A stretch of DNA of 64,000 nt from Flammula alnicola (taxonomy: Eukaryota; Basidiomycota; Agaricomycetes; Agaricales; Strophariaceae), in assembly GCA_015499995.1 (NCBI GenBank), contig JADNRV010000002.1, forward strand, positions 186,001-250,000. The letters are read 5' to 3'. The notes beneath the pieces were generated by a model. The model had not been told where the DNA came from. It did no database searches and worked only from the letters and a program-made list of their open reading frames with translations. The position numbers and the translations under genes are program-made. Shown here in pieces: positions 43,824 to 52,862 of this stretch (position 1 is its first letter; each line of letters starts with the position of its first letter).

Positions 43824-46800
43824 TTGCTTACACCTATATTCTCTTCAGCACCATGGCGTCTTCCTATCCACTGCCCAGGGGACGGCTCGTCCTTAATACA
43901 CAAATGTGATGCGCTGGACAGTCCAGTTTTGGTCAATTCAATAACCTCGTACGATGCATACCTGGCTACAATTGAAGTGGGCACTCTGCCTGATTATATT
44001 TCTTCTGGCGACAGCAGTGCTGATCATGCCGTGTTGTTGCCGTATGGTAGATGTATTGGCAGTCCCATAGCAGTGGGATGGCATGCCGTGGATAATGTGC
44101 TGTCTCGCGTTGTCCTAAGTGTCAACGATTTCTGCATTAGGTTGATTACTTATATGTCCTCTCGTCGCAAGCAAGGTTTTGTTTCTATAAATTTAAGCCT
44201 GTATTTCCTGCCTAACGGTGATCCAAAACACGTTGCTGCATTGGCAGCCCTTACATGCTCGCGAAATGCAATGAAACGTACTGATTATTGGCATAGGGCA
44301 TCACAAATCATTCCGTTTGCCGGAATACGTTGCACGTCACGATCCTGTCCTTCGTTTGGTAATTTAGCATATTTTTGGTCCCATACATTTACCGCGGCAA
44401 TAGACTTATTTAATGTGGGTAGAGAATACATCACCGGCCCCTGTCTGTCTTTGTTCAGTGGTTGTTCCAATTTGCTGCATGAACAGCCCTTGCCATGTCA
44501 CGATTTTGGCAGCGATGTTCGTGAGGGAGGCGGTGTTAATCAGACAGTCTCGCCAGAAATACTGGAGTCTCGGTTGATCCCTCATGAGATGTGTGCTGCT
44601 TTTAATCGAGGTGCCCATTATCGGTTTGTTAAATATCTCTTAAATACTGATTTGGTGGCTGTCGCTGACCACGACCATCCTTTGCTGCTTTGCAGGTTCA
44701 CATTGGCTGAAGCATCACAATGGTTATCTGTTGGCGATATAATATCTGCTGCCAGGATTCACGGCGTGAAGCTGCCGTTGAAGACGCGTCGCGAGCAGGT
44801 TGTGGAGGCAATAACTGACCATATGTGTGATACATGTTCGCGCCATGTCTGTGTCTTTGAAGAGATAGATACATATGTTACCAAAAAGCTGATGAACACG
44901 GCACGACAACAGAGATTCAGAGCCCATCACAAAAACAAGAATCAAAAAAAGAGTGGTGCAAAATGTTCACGAGAAGCTTGTAACTCCTCCCGCCAGAGTG
45001 ATACGGCTCATTTTCCTCCACGTCCTCCATCCAAGTCGGCAGTTGAGAAGATTGTAAACGGATTCTGTGCTGAATCCGATCCTAACGTTCTTTGTGAAAT
45101 GGGATGCGCTGTGTGTGGACGGCTACATTGCTTGTCTGAATTGTCACTTATTGCTGATTTCGATCATCCTCTCAATATCTTAGATGTTAAAGGTGTAACG
45201 AGACGTGAAAGACTGTCTGCTTCGGATCCCATTGTTGATATCCCTGGACCTGTGCTCGAGGATGCATGTTTGCATATTTGTTCATCTTGTGCTGCAGCTA
45301 TTCGATCAGACAGAATTCCTTTAAATGCTCTTGCGAACAGCTTGTGGATTGGAGCTGTACCTACTCAGCTTCAAGACTTGTCGTTTGCAGAACGCATGAT
45401 GATTGCACGGATCCGCCACAACAGGTGCTTGGTGCGCGTATCTTCAGGTAGAGCAAAAATGACAGCCAATGTAATAATGTATTCCAATCCTACGGTGAAG
45501 GTCTATCGTAAGTTACCGCCATCGAAAAGTGAAATGAATGAAGTTCTGGCATTTGTATTTACGGGATCATCTCAACCCACTGATGAAGATTTCAAACGAT
45601 GTCCTATGTTGGTTCGTCGGCAGAAGGTGCTAGATGCACTAGAGTGGCTTAAGCTCAATCATCGCGATTATTCTGACTTAGAGATTTCACACGAGAATCT
45701 GGCGTCTTATCCACTTGTCGGTGTGCCTGTTACAGTTGACTTTAGAAAGACTAGCAATGAGTCAAATCGCCTACCTGCCACGATGAGTGTGCATGATAAT
45801 GAAGACGAAGAGGGTGCATCGGAAGGTCCTTGTCCGTTTACCGTTCATGGACTCAGTGGAGCAGACTATGGAAAGATGTCTATACAGGCTTTGAAGGCGA
45901 GAGCTTTGCGTCATCTGGAAAGTGAAGGAAAAATGCTTGGCATTGGTCATGAGAGTACACCGCAATCTATGTATGACAATCCACAGGCATATCCTCAGAT
46001 GTTCCCGTGGCTTTTCCCGTATGGTTTTGGTGGCATTGGACAAGCTTCTCTTAGAAAGAGACTGTCAGAATTAGAACACAAGCATCAGCTTCTTATGTAT
46101 CATGACAAGAGATTTCAATGTGATCTGTACTTCCCTATTGTTGCGTTTAATCATGAGCAATTGAAGGGCGGGGTAACTGGTAGTTTCCTTGTTGCAAAAA
46201 GACAAAAATTCGCAGAAATATCCAGGAGACTCATGAACCTTGACAAGAGAGTGCTAACGGACATCACCACTCGACTTGCAAATGGAGATCATGTAAAGCC
46301 ATCCACGGATCAAGAAAAAGCTTGCTTTGCAATTCTTGATGATCTGGATCACATAGGAGGCTATGTCAAGGGTTCATTGACAAGCAAGAAGTATATGCGC
46401 AATGAGATTTGGTCACTGCTTGCTTTTCACGGAGCGCCTTCTTGGTTTATCACTCTTTCACCTGCTGATAATCGTCATCCTATTTCTCTGTACTATGCAG
46501 GAGAAAACACTACATTTAAACCAGATCTTCTTTCATCTTCGGAGAGGAATAGACTTATCGCACGAAATCCTGTCGCGGCAGCTCGATTTTTTCATCTTGT
46601 AGTGGAATTATTTATTATTAAACATGTGCTAGGCGTAGATAATGATGCGTGTGGATTATATGGACAAACCTCAGCCTATTATGGGACTGTTGAGCAACAA
46701 GGCCGACTCACCTTGCATCTACATATGTTGGTATGGATCAAAGGTGCATTGTCGCCGCAAGAGATACGTGATCGTCTTATGAGTGGTGATTCCGTGTTCC

Positions 46801-49800
46801 AACAAGAGCTTGTAACATATCTGGAAAGCGTGCATCAAGGTGAATTTAGTACAGGAACTATGCAAGACATAAAAGAAAAGACACCCGCTTTCCTTGACCG
46901 TAATGCAGGTGTTCACACTATCCTACGCGAGACTGTACCGCCCGTTAATTTGGAGTGCTCTTATCGAGATCCAATGCTGACTATGCCGGAACCTGCACCT
47001 CAGTCGTGCGGCACTTGCAAAGACAGCGAAAAACCATGTAGTATATGTGAAGCTAATCGCCGGTGGTGGGTCCAGTTTCATGAGACTGTTGATGACATAA
47101 TTCTGCGTTCGAACGTTCATCGTTGTGCTACTAGCAATGACATGTCAGATAAAAGTGTGCGTAATGATCAATCAAACTCACACATGAAGAAAAAAGTTCC
47201 TAAGGGGCCGAAAGGTTGTCTAGATCGCAACGGAAACTGCAAAGCATGTTTTCCTAGAACTGTACACGAGGAAACTGTTGTAGACAAAAAGGATGGTCAT
47301 ATATTCGTGAAAAAGTTGGAATCTATGCTCAACACTTTCTCTCCTGCATTGTCTTACTTGACACGGTCTAATACTGATGTTACGAGTTTGCTGTCAGGAA
47401 CGTCCATAAAGGCTATTGTGTCTTATATATCTGACTATATCAGCAAGCCTGCATTGAAAACTTATCAGATATTTTCCTCCATGTTTGACGTCTTCGAGCG
47501 GAATGAGGCTGGAGAAACTGATGGAATAAAGTCCGAGCCTGGAGATAAAGCGAGGAAATTGCTTCTGAAGATTGTTAATTCGTTGTCGTCGAAAATGGAA
47601 ATCGGCTCACCTATGGCCTCTATGTATCTTCTGGGGAATCCTGACCACTACACGAGCCACAAGTTTATTCCGTTCTGGTGGAAAAGCTATGTGAGCGACG
47701 TTAAGAATTATTGGAACTCAGTTGCACGAGTAGATGGTACGGAGACCCCGAATGTCACTAATTCGAACGCTGCTGAAAACCATGCAATGGATGACAAGGT
47801 GGTGCTTGGTAGACATGACGGTGCATATGTGGGCTCTAACAATGTTGATGACTATAAATATCGGCCGGAGGCATACAGCGACATGTCGTTGTTCCAGTGG
47901 ATACAGACATCTGTGCGTCGGAAGCGCACTAAAAAAGAAATGGAAAGGGTCAGACAGAGAGATCAGCATGACGTGCCAATCGCCACAGGCCACAACGGCA
48001 GTTATCTCGGAGCACAAGGCAGGTCAGCTGCAAATGCAGACAAGTATGCGCCTTTTTTAGATGGTCATCCACTCCATGCAACACATTTAGTAAAGTGTGT
48101 TCCCGAGCGTGCTGAATTTATGGTGCCCAACTTTGTTGGTGGTCCATTGCCTCGTTGCGACCAAGGCGATAGAGAATATTACTGCTGTACGGTACTGACG
48201 CTCTTCAAGCCATGGAGAACAGGAGCAGACTTGAAGACGGAGACTCAGTCTTGGGACGACGCCTATAAGTCCCATGAGTTTTCAGAAAGGCATCAAAATC
48301 TCATGAAAAATTTTAACCTTAGATATGAGTGTTTGGATGCTCGCGATGACTTTCATGCTGAGCTCAAGAAAAAGGAAGCTGAGGCTCGCGGAAGAGCACC
48401 ATTTGGGGGCGATGATTTTGATGACAATGTTGGTGAATATGACTTCGATGACTTTGTGCAGCAGCTTGGTCACGAAGATAATGCAGACTATGAGGCCGTC
48501 GGCCATGCGTACCATCGAGAAATGGACTGCAGGGATGAGGTAGACAAATTAATAACATCCACGAGATGGATTGATACACCACTTCACCTCGTTAAACGCA
48601 CTGTTGAGCGATTTGTGCCACACATCAGCCTTAATCGTACTGCTTGGTCTTCGCTTGTAAGATTAGAGCGTGATAAGAAATTCAAGAATAAGATGTCTGG
48701 CTACGTTCCTCCATCTTTTGAGCCGCAAGGAAAACCTCGGTCCCCTGACGATGATGTTAAAATTTTATCAGCAGACTATCTGCTGAAATCTTACAAGGCA
48801 AAGAAAGCTAAAGATGTCGAAATCATAGAAGATACTGTTCGTGAATTTTCTCTCAATGAAGAGCAGGAGCGAGCGTTCCGTATTATTGCTAACCATGCTA
48901 GTTCCTTGGCACCTGAACCTTTGAAATTGCATCTCGGTGGAATGGGTGGTACTGGAAAAAGCCAGGTCATAAAAGCTGTAACCCATATGTTCAACAAACG
49001 TAAAGAATCGCACCGATTTATCGTGCTGGCACCGACAGGAACGGCAGCAGCTTTACTTAATGGTTCTACATACCACAGTGTACTGGGTATACGATCGCGA
49101 TCTGAAAAAGGTGTCGATTACTCTAGAAACGAAGGTGCAATTATAAATGAAGTGAGAACGCGCTTACAAGGCGTGCAGTACATATTTATAGATGAAATAT
49201 CCATGGTGGCGTGTCGTGAATTGTTTGCAATAAGTCAGCGCCTTTCTCAGGTATTCAACAATGATAGCTTGTTCGGCGGTGTTAACGTCATACTGGCAGG
49301 AGACTTTGCTCAGTTGCCTCCGGTTGGTAGTCTTCCTTTCTACAGTCCTAAAGTCAGCGACAAACAGGATGCTAGAATGAAACCCGACGCACAAGAGGCA
49401 ACATTGGGTAAAATTTTCTGGCATCAGTTCACAACTGTCATTATTTTGAAACAGAACATGAGGCAAAAAACGCAGTCTGAAGCAGACAATAGACTACGCA
49501 CTGCTCTGGAAAACATGCGATATGCGGCTTGCACTCCTGATGATATTGCTTTCCTTGATTCCAGGGTTGCAGTTGATTTAAGCAAAGACAGCAAACCTGT
49601 GTTGACCAATGATAGATTCCGAAATGTTTCCATCATAACTGCATGGAATAACCAGAAGGATCGTTTCAATGAAAAAGGTGCGACACGTTTCGCAGAAGAC
49701 AATGAACAAGAACTTACCCACTTTTATTCTATTGATTCTCTGGGTGCTCAAGACGAAAATGTTGCCAAGAACGGGAAGCGAAGAGGTCGTGCAACCGGGG

Positions 49801-51596
49801 GAAGGAGGCCTCGGAAAATGACTGAAAAACTTCAAGAAGCACTTTGGAACCGCAGTCCATGTTCCAGCGAGCAAGTCGCCTCAAAGCTGTCGCTGTGCAT
49901 AGGAATGCCTGTGATGATACGACGTAATGATGCCACAGAGCTTTGTATAACAAAGGGCCAAGAGGCTATTGTCGTCGGATGGGATTCTTCTGCTGGTCCG
50001 TTGGGAAAACAGGTGCTCGATACACTGTTCGTTAAACTGGTCAATCCTCCTCAGCAGGTCAATTTACCGGACTTACCCACAAATGTCGTACCATTGACAA
50101 GAGTTTCCACACGTGTGACATGTTCTCTCAAGTCCGGCGTAAATGTTACAATCCAGCGTCAACAGGTTCTTGTACTTCCAAATTTTGCCATGACGGACTA
50201 CTCTTCGCAGGGAAAGACACGTGAATATAATGTCGTTCATCTTGCACATTGTAAAAGTCACATGTCATACTACACATGCCTGTCTCGAAGCTCAAGTGCT
50301 GAGGGTACAGTATTGTTGGATCAGCCGGATGCTAGCAAAATAACGAGTGGTATTCACGGCAGTCTTCGACAAGAATTTAGAGAACTCAACGTACTGGATG
50401 AAGTCACTAGACTCAAATACGAGGGGCTTTTGCCTGATGGTATCCTCCATCCGTTGCGAAATCCTACTGTTCAGGCTTATGTGCGATGGAACAAGTCAGC
50501 ATCCAACGAAAAAAGCTGGCATGCTGCACTTGCTTATGGCCCTGACGAGAATCGAGTCAGGCAGGCAGAGATCAATGGAACATGGGTTATTGATACGAAT
50601 ACTCACCTTATTGTTTCGAAGGGAAAGACTGGAAAAAAGAGAAATCGTGGCATCTCCGAGGAGCACGCAGACATGTCTACTGACAATGTAAAGCGTGTCG
50701 CGCGTTCTGTCGGCCTCGATGAATATGGTAATCTGCGCGGTCTTATATGGGATGCAGAAAACTATAGTTGCGCTTATGATTCGATTTTCACGGTGCTGTA
50801 CAATGTCTGGATGCGAGACACTCGGTTGTGGCGTAGACGTCTTGGCGATATAAGTAATAATCTCGATATGTTGTGTGAGGGGTTTGAACAAGCGCTAAAT
50901 TCGGAATCTACACTGGAGTTGGCACGTAACCGAGTGAGAGAAAGAATCAGACGTACCAATCCAGATATCTTCCCGGTCGGTACCAGGTCTACAGCAATTT
51001 CTCACATTGTTGAGAGCATAATTACAGATCGCTCTTGTGGAGTCTCGACTCTAGTCTGCGAAGTTTGCGGGTATCGTCAGTCCAATCCGCTTATTCATTT
51101 TGGAGAACGTATCGAATTAACCTCGACCGGTCGATTTCACGACGATTCCGAAGAATCTTCACTATTGTCTGATGTTCTTGGCTGGCAGCTCAATAATCGC
51201 CAGCGGCGAAGCAGCAGAAACTGTCCGGATTGTTTGCTGCAGCAGAATATCAGCAAACTCAGCATTTCTATTCGGTTTGAGCGCATGCCTTACCTGACGA
51301 TGGTCGAATTTTCTAGCCCTCGCTATGTCATTGACCACGAGCTAGAGTATGAAACAGACAATTTCGAGATTCAGTTTAAGCTGGCAGGTGTGATTTATGG
51401 CGGGCAGAATCATTTTGTTTGCAGAGTTGTAGATGCCGCTGGTGCGGTTTGGTACCATGACGGTATTACCACTGGGGGGAGTTGTGTTAGAGAGTGTAAG
51501 TTGGCTGACATAGTAGGTGATCCATCCTGGTTGCGTTCCGTGGAGAGAGGCGGACAGACTAAGCATGCGTTGTACGCCATCTACATAAGAAATTAG
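43824..51596 (+). CDS. Helitron-type RepHel protein with C-terminal USP-like peptidase region
   Basis: Rolling-circle transposase/helicase, one uninterrupted frame of 2590 codons. Order: a Cys/His-rich N-terminal region (CAVCGRLHC, CLHICSSCAAAI, about residues 430-500), a DUF6570-like part, then Helitron_like_N / Rep with FPWLFPYGFGG and the HUH motif LHLHML (His 965 and 967); candidate catalytic Tyr 1201 and 1205 in SYISDYISKP. The Pif1-like SF1 helicase has Walker A GGMGGTGKS (from residue 1705), Walker B FIDEISMV, LAGDFAQLPPVG, and a C-terminal TDYSSQGKT block. The last ~300 residues carry a Cys box (NYSCAYDSIF, Cys 2316), CxxC pairs (CEVCGY, CPDC) and a His box (NHFVCRVVD, His 2530), as in ubiquitin-specific-type peptidases. 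The true start is uncertain: 43824 is simply the first ATG. Confidence 0.9.
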   Translation: MLTPIFSSAPWRLPIHCPGDGSSLIHKCDALDSPVLVNSITSYDAYLATIEVGTLPDYISSGDSSADHAVLLPYGRCIGSPIAVGWHAVDNVLSRVVLSVNDFCIRLITYMSSRRKQGFVSINLSLYFLPNGDPKHVAALAALTCSRNAMKRTDYWHRASQIIPFAGIRCTSRSCPSFGNLAYFWSHTFTAAIDLFNVGREYITGPCLSLFSGCSNLLHEQPLPCHDFGSDVREGGGVNQTVSPEILESRLIPHEMCAAFNRGAHYRFVKYLLNTDLVAVADHDHPLLLCRFTLAEASQWLSVGDIISAARIHGVKLPLKTRREQVVEAITDHMCDTCSRHVCVFEEIDTYVTKKLMNTARQQRFRAHHKNKNQKKSGAKCSREACNSSRQSDTAHFPPRPPSKSAVEKIVNGFCAESDPNVLCEMGCAVCGRLHCLSELSLIADFDHPLNILDVKGVTRRERLSASDPIVDIPGPVLEDACLHICSSCAAAIRSDRIPLNALANSLWIGAVPTQLQDLSFAERMMIARIRHNRCLVRVSSGRAKMTANVIMYSNPTVKVYRKLPPSKSEMNEVLAFVFTGSSQPTDEDFKRCPMLVRRQKVLDALEWLKLNHRDYSDLEISHENLASYPLVGVPVTVDFRKTSNESNRLPATMSVHDNEDEEGASEGPCPFTVHGLSGADYGKMSIQALKARALRHLESEGKMLGIGHESTPQSMYDNPQAYPQMFPWLFPYGFGGIGQASLRKRLSELEHKHQLLMYHDKRFQCDLYFPIVAFNHEQLKGGVTGSFLVAKRQKFAEISRRLMNLDKRVLTDITTRLANGDHVKPSTDQEKACFAILDDLDHIGGYVKGSLTSKKYMRNEIWSLLAFHGAPSWFITLSPADNRHPISLYYAGENTTFKPDLLSSSERNRLIARNPVAAARFFHLVVELFIIKHVLGVDNDACGLYGQTSAYYGTVEQQGRLTLHLHMLVWIKGALSPQEIRDRLMSGDSVFQQELVTYLESVHQGEFSTGTMQDIKEKTPAFLDRNAGVHTILRETVPPVNLECSYRDPMLTMPEPAPQSCGTCKDSEKPCSICEANRRWWVQFHETVDDIILRSNVHRCATSNDMSDKSVRNDQSNSHMKKKVPKGPKGCLDRNGNCKACFPRTVHEETVVDKKDGHIFVKKLESMLNTFSPALSYLTRSNTDVTSLLSGTSIKAIVSYISDYISKPALKTYQIFSSMFDVFERNEAGETDGIKSEPGDKARKLLLKIVNSLSSKMEIGSPMASMYLLGNPDHYTSHKFIPFWWKSYVSDVKNYWNSVARVDGTETPNVTNSNAAENHAMDDKVVLGRHDGAYVGSNNVDDYKYRPEAYSDMSLFQWIQTSVRRKRTKKEMERVRQRDQHDVPIATGHNGSYLGAQGRSAANADKYAPFLDGHPLHATHLVKCVPERAEFMVPNFVGGPLPRCDQGDREYYCCTVLTLFKPWRTGADLKTETQSWDDAYKSHEFSERHQNLMKNFNLRYECLDARDDFHAELKKKEAEARGRAPFGGDDFDDNVGEYDFDDFVQQLGHEDNADYEAVGHAYHREMDCRDEVDKLITSTRWIDTPLHLVKRTVERFVPHISLNRTAWSSLVRLERDKKFKNKMSGYVPPSFEPQGKPRSPDDDVKILSADYLLKSYKAKKAKDVEIIEDTVREFSLNEEQERAFRIIANHASSLAPEPLKLHLGGMGGTGKSQVIKAVTHMFNKRKESHRFIVLAPTGTAAALLNGSTYHSVLGIRSRSEKGVDYSRNEGAIINEVRTRLQGVQYIFIDEISMVACRELFAISQRLSQVFNNDSLFGGVNVILAGDFAQLPPVGSLPFYSPKVSDKQDARMKPDAQEATLGKIFWHQFTTVIILKQNMRQKTQSEADNRLRTALENMRYAACTPDDIAFLDSRVAVDLSKDSKPVLTNDRFRNVSIITAWNNQKDRFNEKGATRFAEDNEQELTHFYSIDSLGAQDENVAKNGKRRGRATGGRRPRKMTEKLQEALWNRSPCSSEQVASKLSLCIGMPVMIRRNDATELCITKGQEAIVVGWDSSAGPLGKQVLDTLFVKLVNPPQQVNLPDLPTNVVPLTRVSTRVTCSLKSGVNVTIQRQQVLVLPNFAMTDYSSQGKTREYNVVHLAHCKSHMSYYTCLSRSSSAEGTVLLDQPDASKITSGIHGSLRQEFRELNVLDEVTRLKYEGLLPDGILHPLRNPTVQAYVRWNKSASNEKSWHAALAYGPDENRVRQAEINGTWVIDTNTHLIVSKGKTGKKRNRGISEEHADMSTDNVKRVARSVGLDEYGNLRGLIWDAENYSCAYDSIFTVLYNVWMRDTRLWRRRLGDISNNLDMLCEGFEQALNSESTLELARNRVRERIRRTNPDIFPVGTRSTAISHIVESIITDRSCGVSTLVCEVCGYRQSNPLIHFGERIELTSTGRFHDDSEESSLLSDVLGWQLNNRQRRSSRNCPDCLLQQNISKLSISIRFERMPYLTMVEFSSPRYVIDHELEYETDNFEIQFKLAGVIYGGQNHFVCRVVDAAGAVWYHDGITTGGSCVRECKLADIVGDPSWLRSVERGGQTKHALYAIYIRN

Positions 51597-52862
51597 ATTG
51601 GCATGGTCTGACGATAGCGCTATGTTTTTGGTCGGGTTACACACTAAAAAATCACAATAGTTATTAGTATCGATGCGTGAGGCTGCATTGTTCATACCGT
51701 AAAAGTTTATCTCGATTCGATACATTAATTGACAACTTATTTCTACATCATAGGGCCTCGTTTTCTCGAACAGTGGAGCAGGTGATTGCTGCTAATGTGC
51801 AGTGATCTTCTTGCAGCATATCTTTCGTATACTCTTCAATATGATCTACTTAATTTATGTGTGGCTAATGGTTTCTACTTAACTTATATGCTGGGTCGAA
51901 GAGTAGTGGTATTGTCCATGGGTGATGGTTGGGCAGACTAATCGACGAATTAGAGATTATCACCAAGAACACCAAGTGAAAGGAACTTGCCAAGATTTAC
52001 GAGACTTGCCACATGGTGCAGTACAAGGTCCGCATTCGTCACCGTGACAGATTCATTGGACGCCCGCACGTTTGACCGCACGACAGATTGCGGACACCAT
52101 TTCCCCTCACGTCCATTCCACATCGGACAGTTAGTACTTCCTTCTTCTGGCAGTAACAGGGATGTCGGGTCGTAGCTTTACGTGGTGGACAAGTATCTGG
52201 ATGGCATTGGAGAGCGCAAGGGTTGAGTTACAGAAACACCTGTACGTAGCAAGTATGAATGTACGGCGCGGTTATAAAAAGTTCGTGGAACACGTACCGG
52301 TAACCCAAGCGACAGATGTTGTCGAGACTGTGGACAGACGAAACATCTAGAACGAAAATACGGCTCCATGGACGTCAAGGGATGTGCCAGGATACCGGTA
52401 TGGACACACACTAGCATCGAGGAGCGAAGTGATGATGATGGAACGATGGAAAGAGAAAGCGTGAGAAATAATTTGTAGGCCACTATAAGTCGAGAATTCT
52501 CGACTCGGAAGTCGGCTGCCGGTTATCCCGGTCTGAACTTCGCGTGGAATATTATCACACTGTCTGTATATTCGCACGCTTTCTTTTTCCTCTCAACCAC
52601 CACACTCGCTCTATCTACTTTACGCGGGTAGGCACGTCTGTTGTCGTCTGGTGAGTGCTTGAATACACCTTATCATGTAGATATTGTTATATAAACGGAA
52701 TACATTCCATGGGCAAGACAACGAGAGTGTTGGCAGAGCGTATAGACATCAACGCGCCGTTGTGAGCCCTCTTTATTGGCGTGAACTTGCCAATTAGCCT
52801 GATATTGCTCGAGTCTGCACTGACTCGAATTTATAGTGCTCGTACATCGGACGGTCGACGCC
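51597..52862. other. Gap between Helitron protein and Spt5-like gene
   Basis: About 1.27 kb without a supported gene. Frames of 60-100 codons on both strands overlap and lack domains. The last 200 bp should contain the promoter of the Spt5-like gene. Confidence 0.45.

Noticed and set aside
43852..43910. Alternative start for RepHel at a strong CACCATGG context
   Set aside because: That frame stops after 18 codons and no intron with proper ends rejoins the long frame. I left the start open instead.
46402..49013. Many short frames on both strands within RepHel
   Set aside because: All overlap the intact 2590-codon frame and have no domain.
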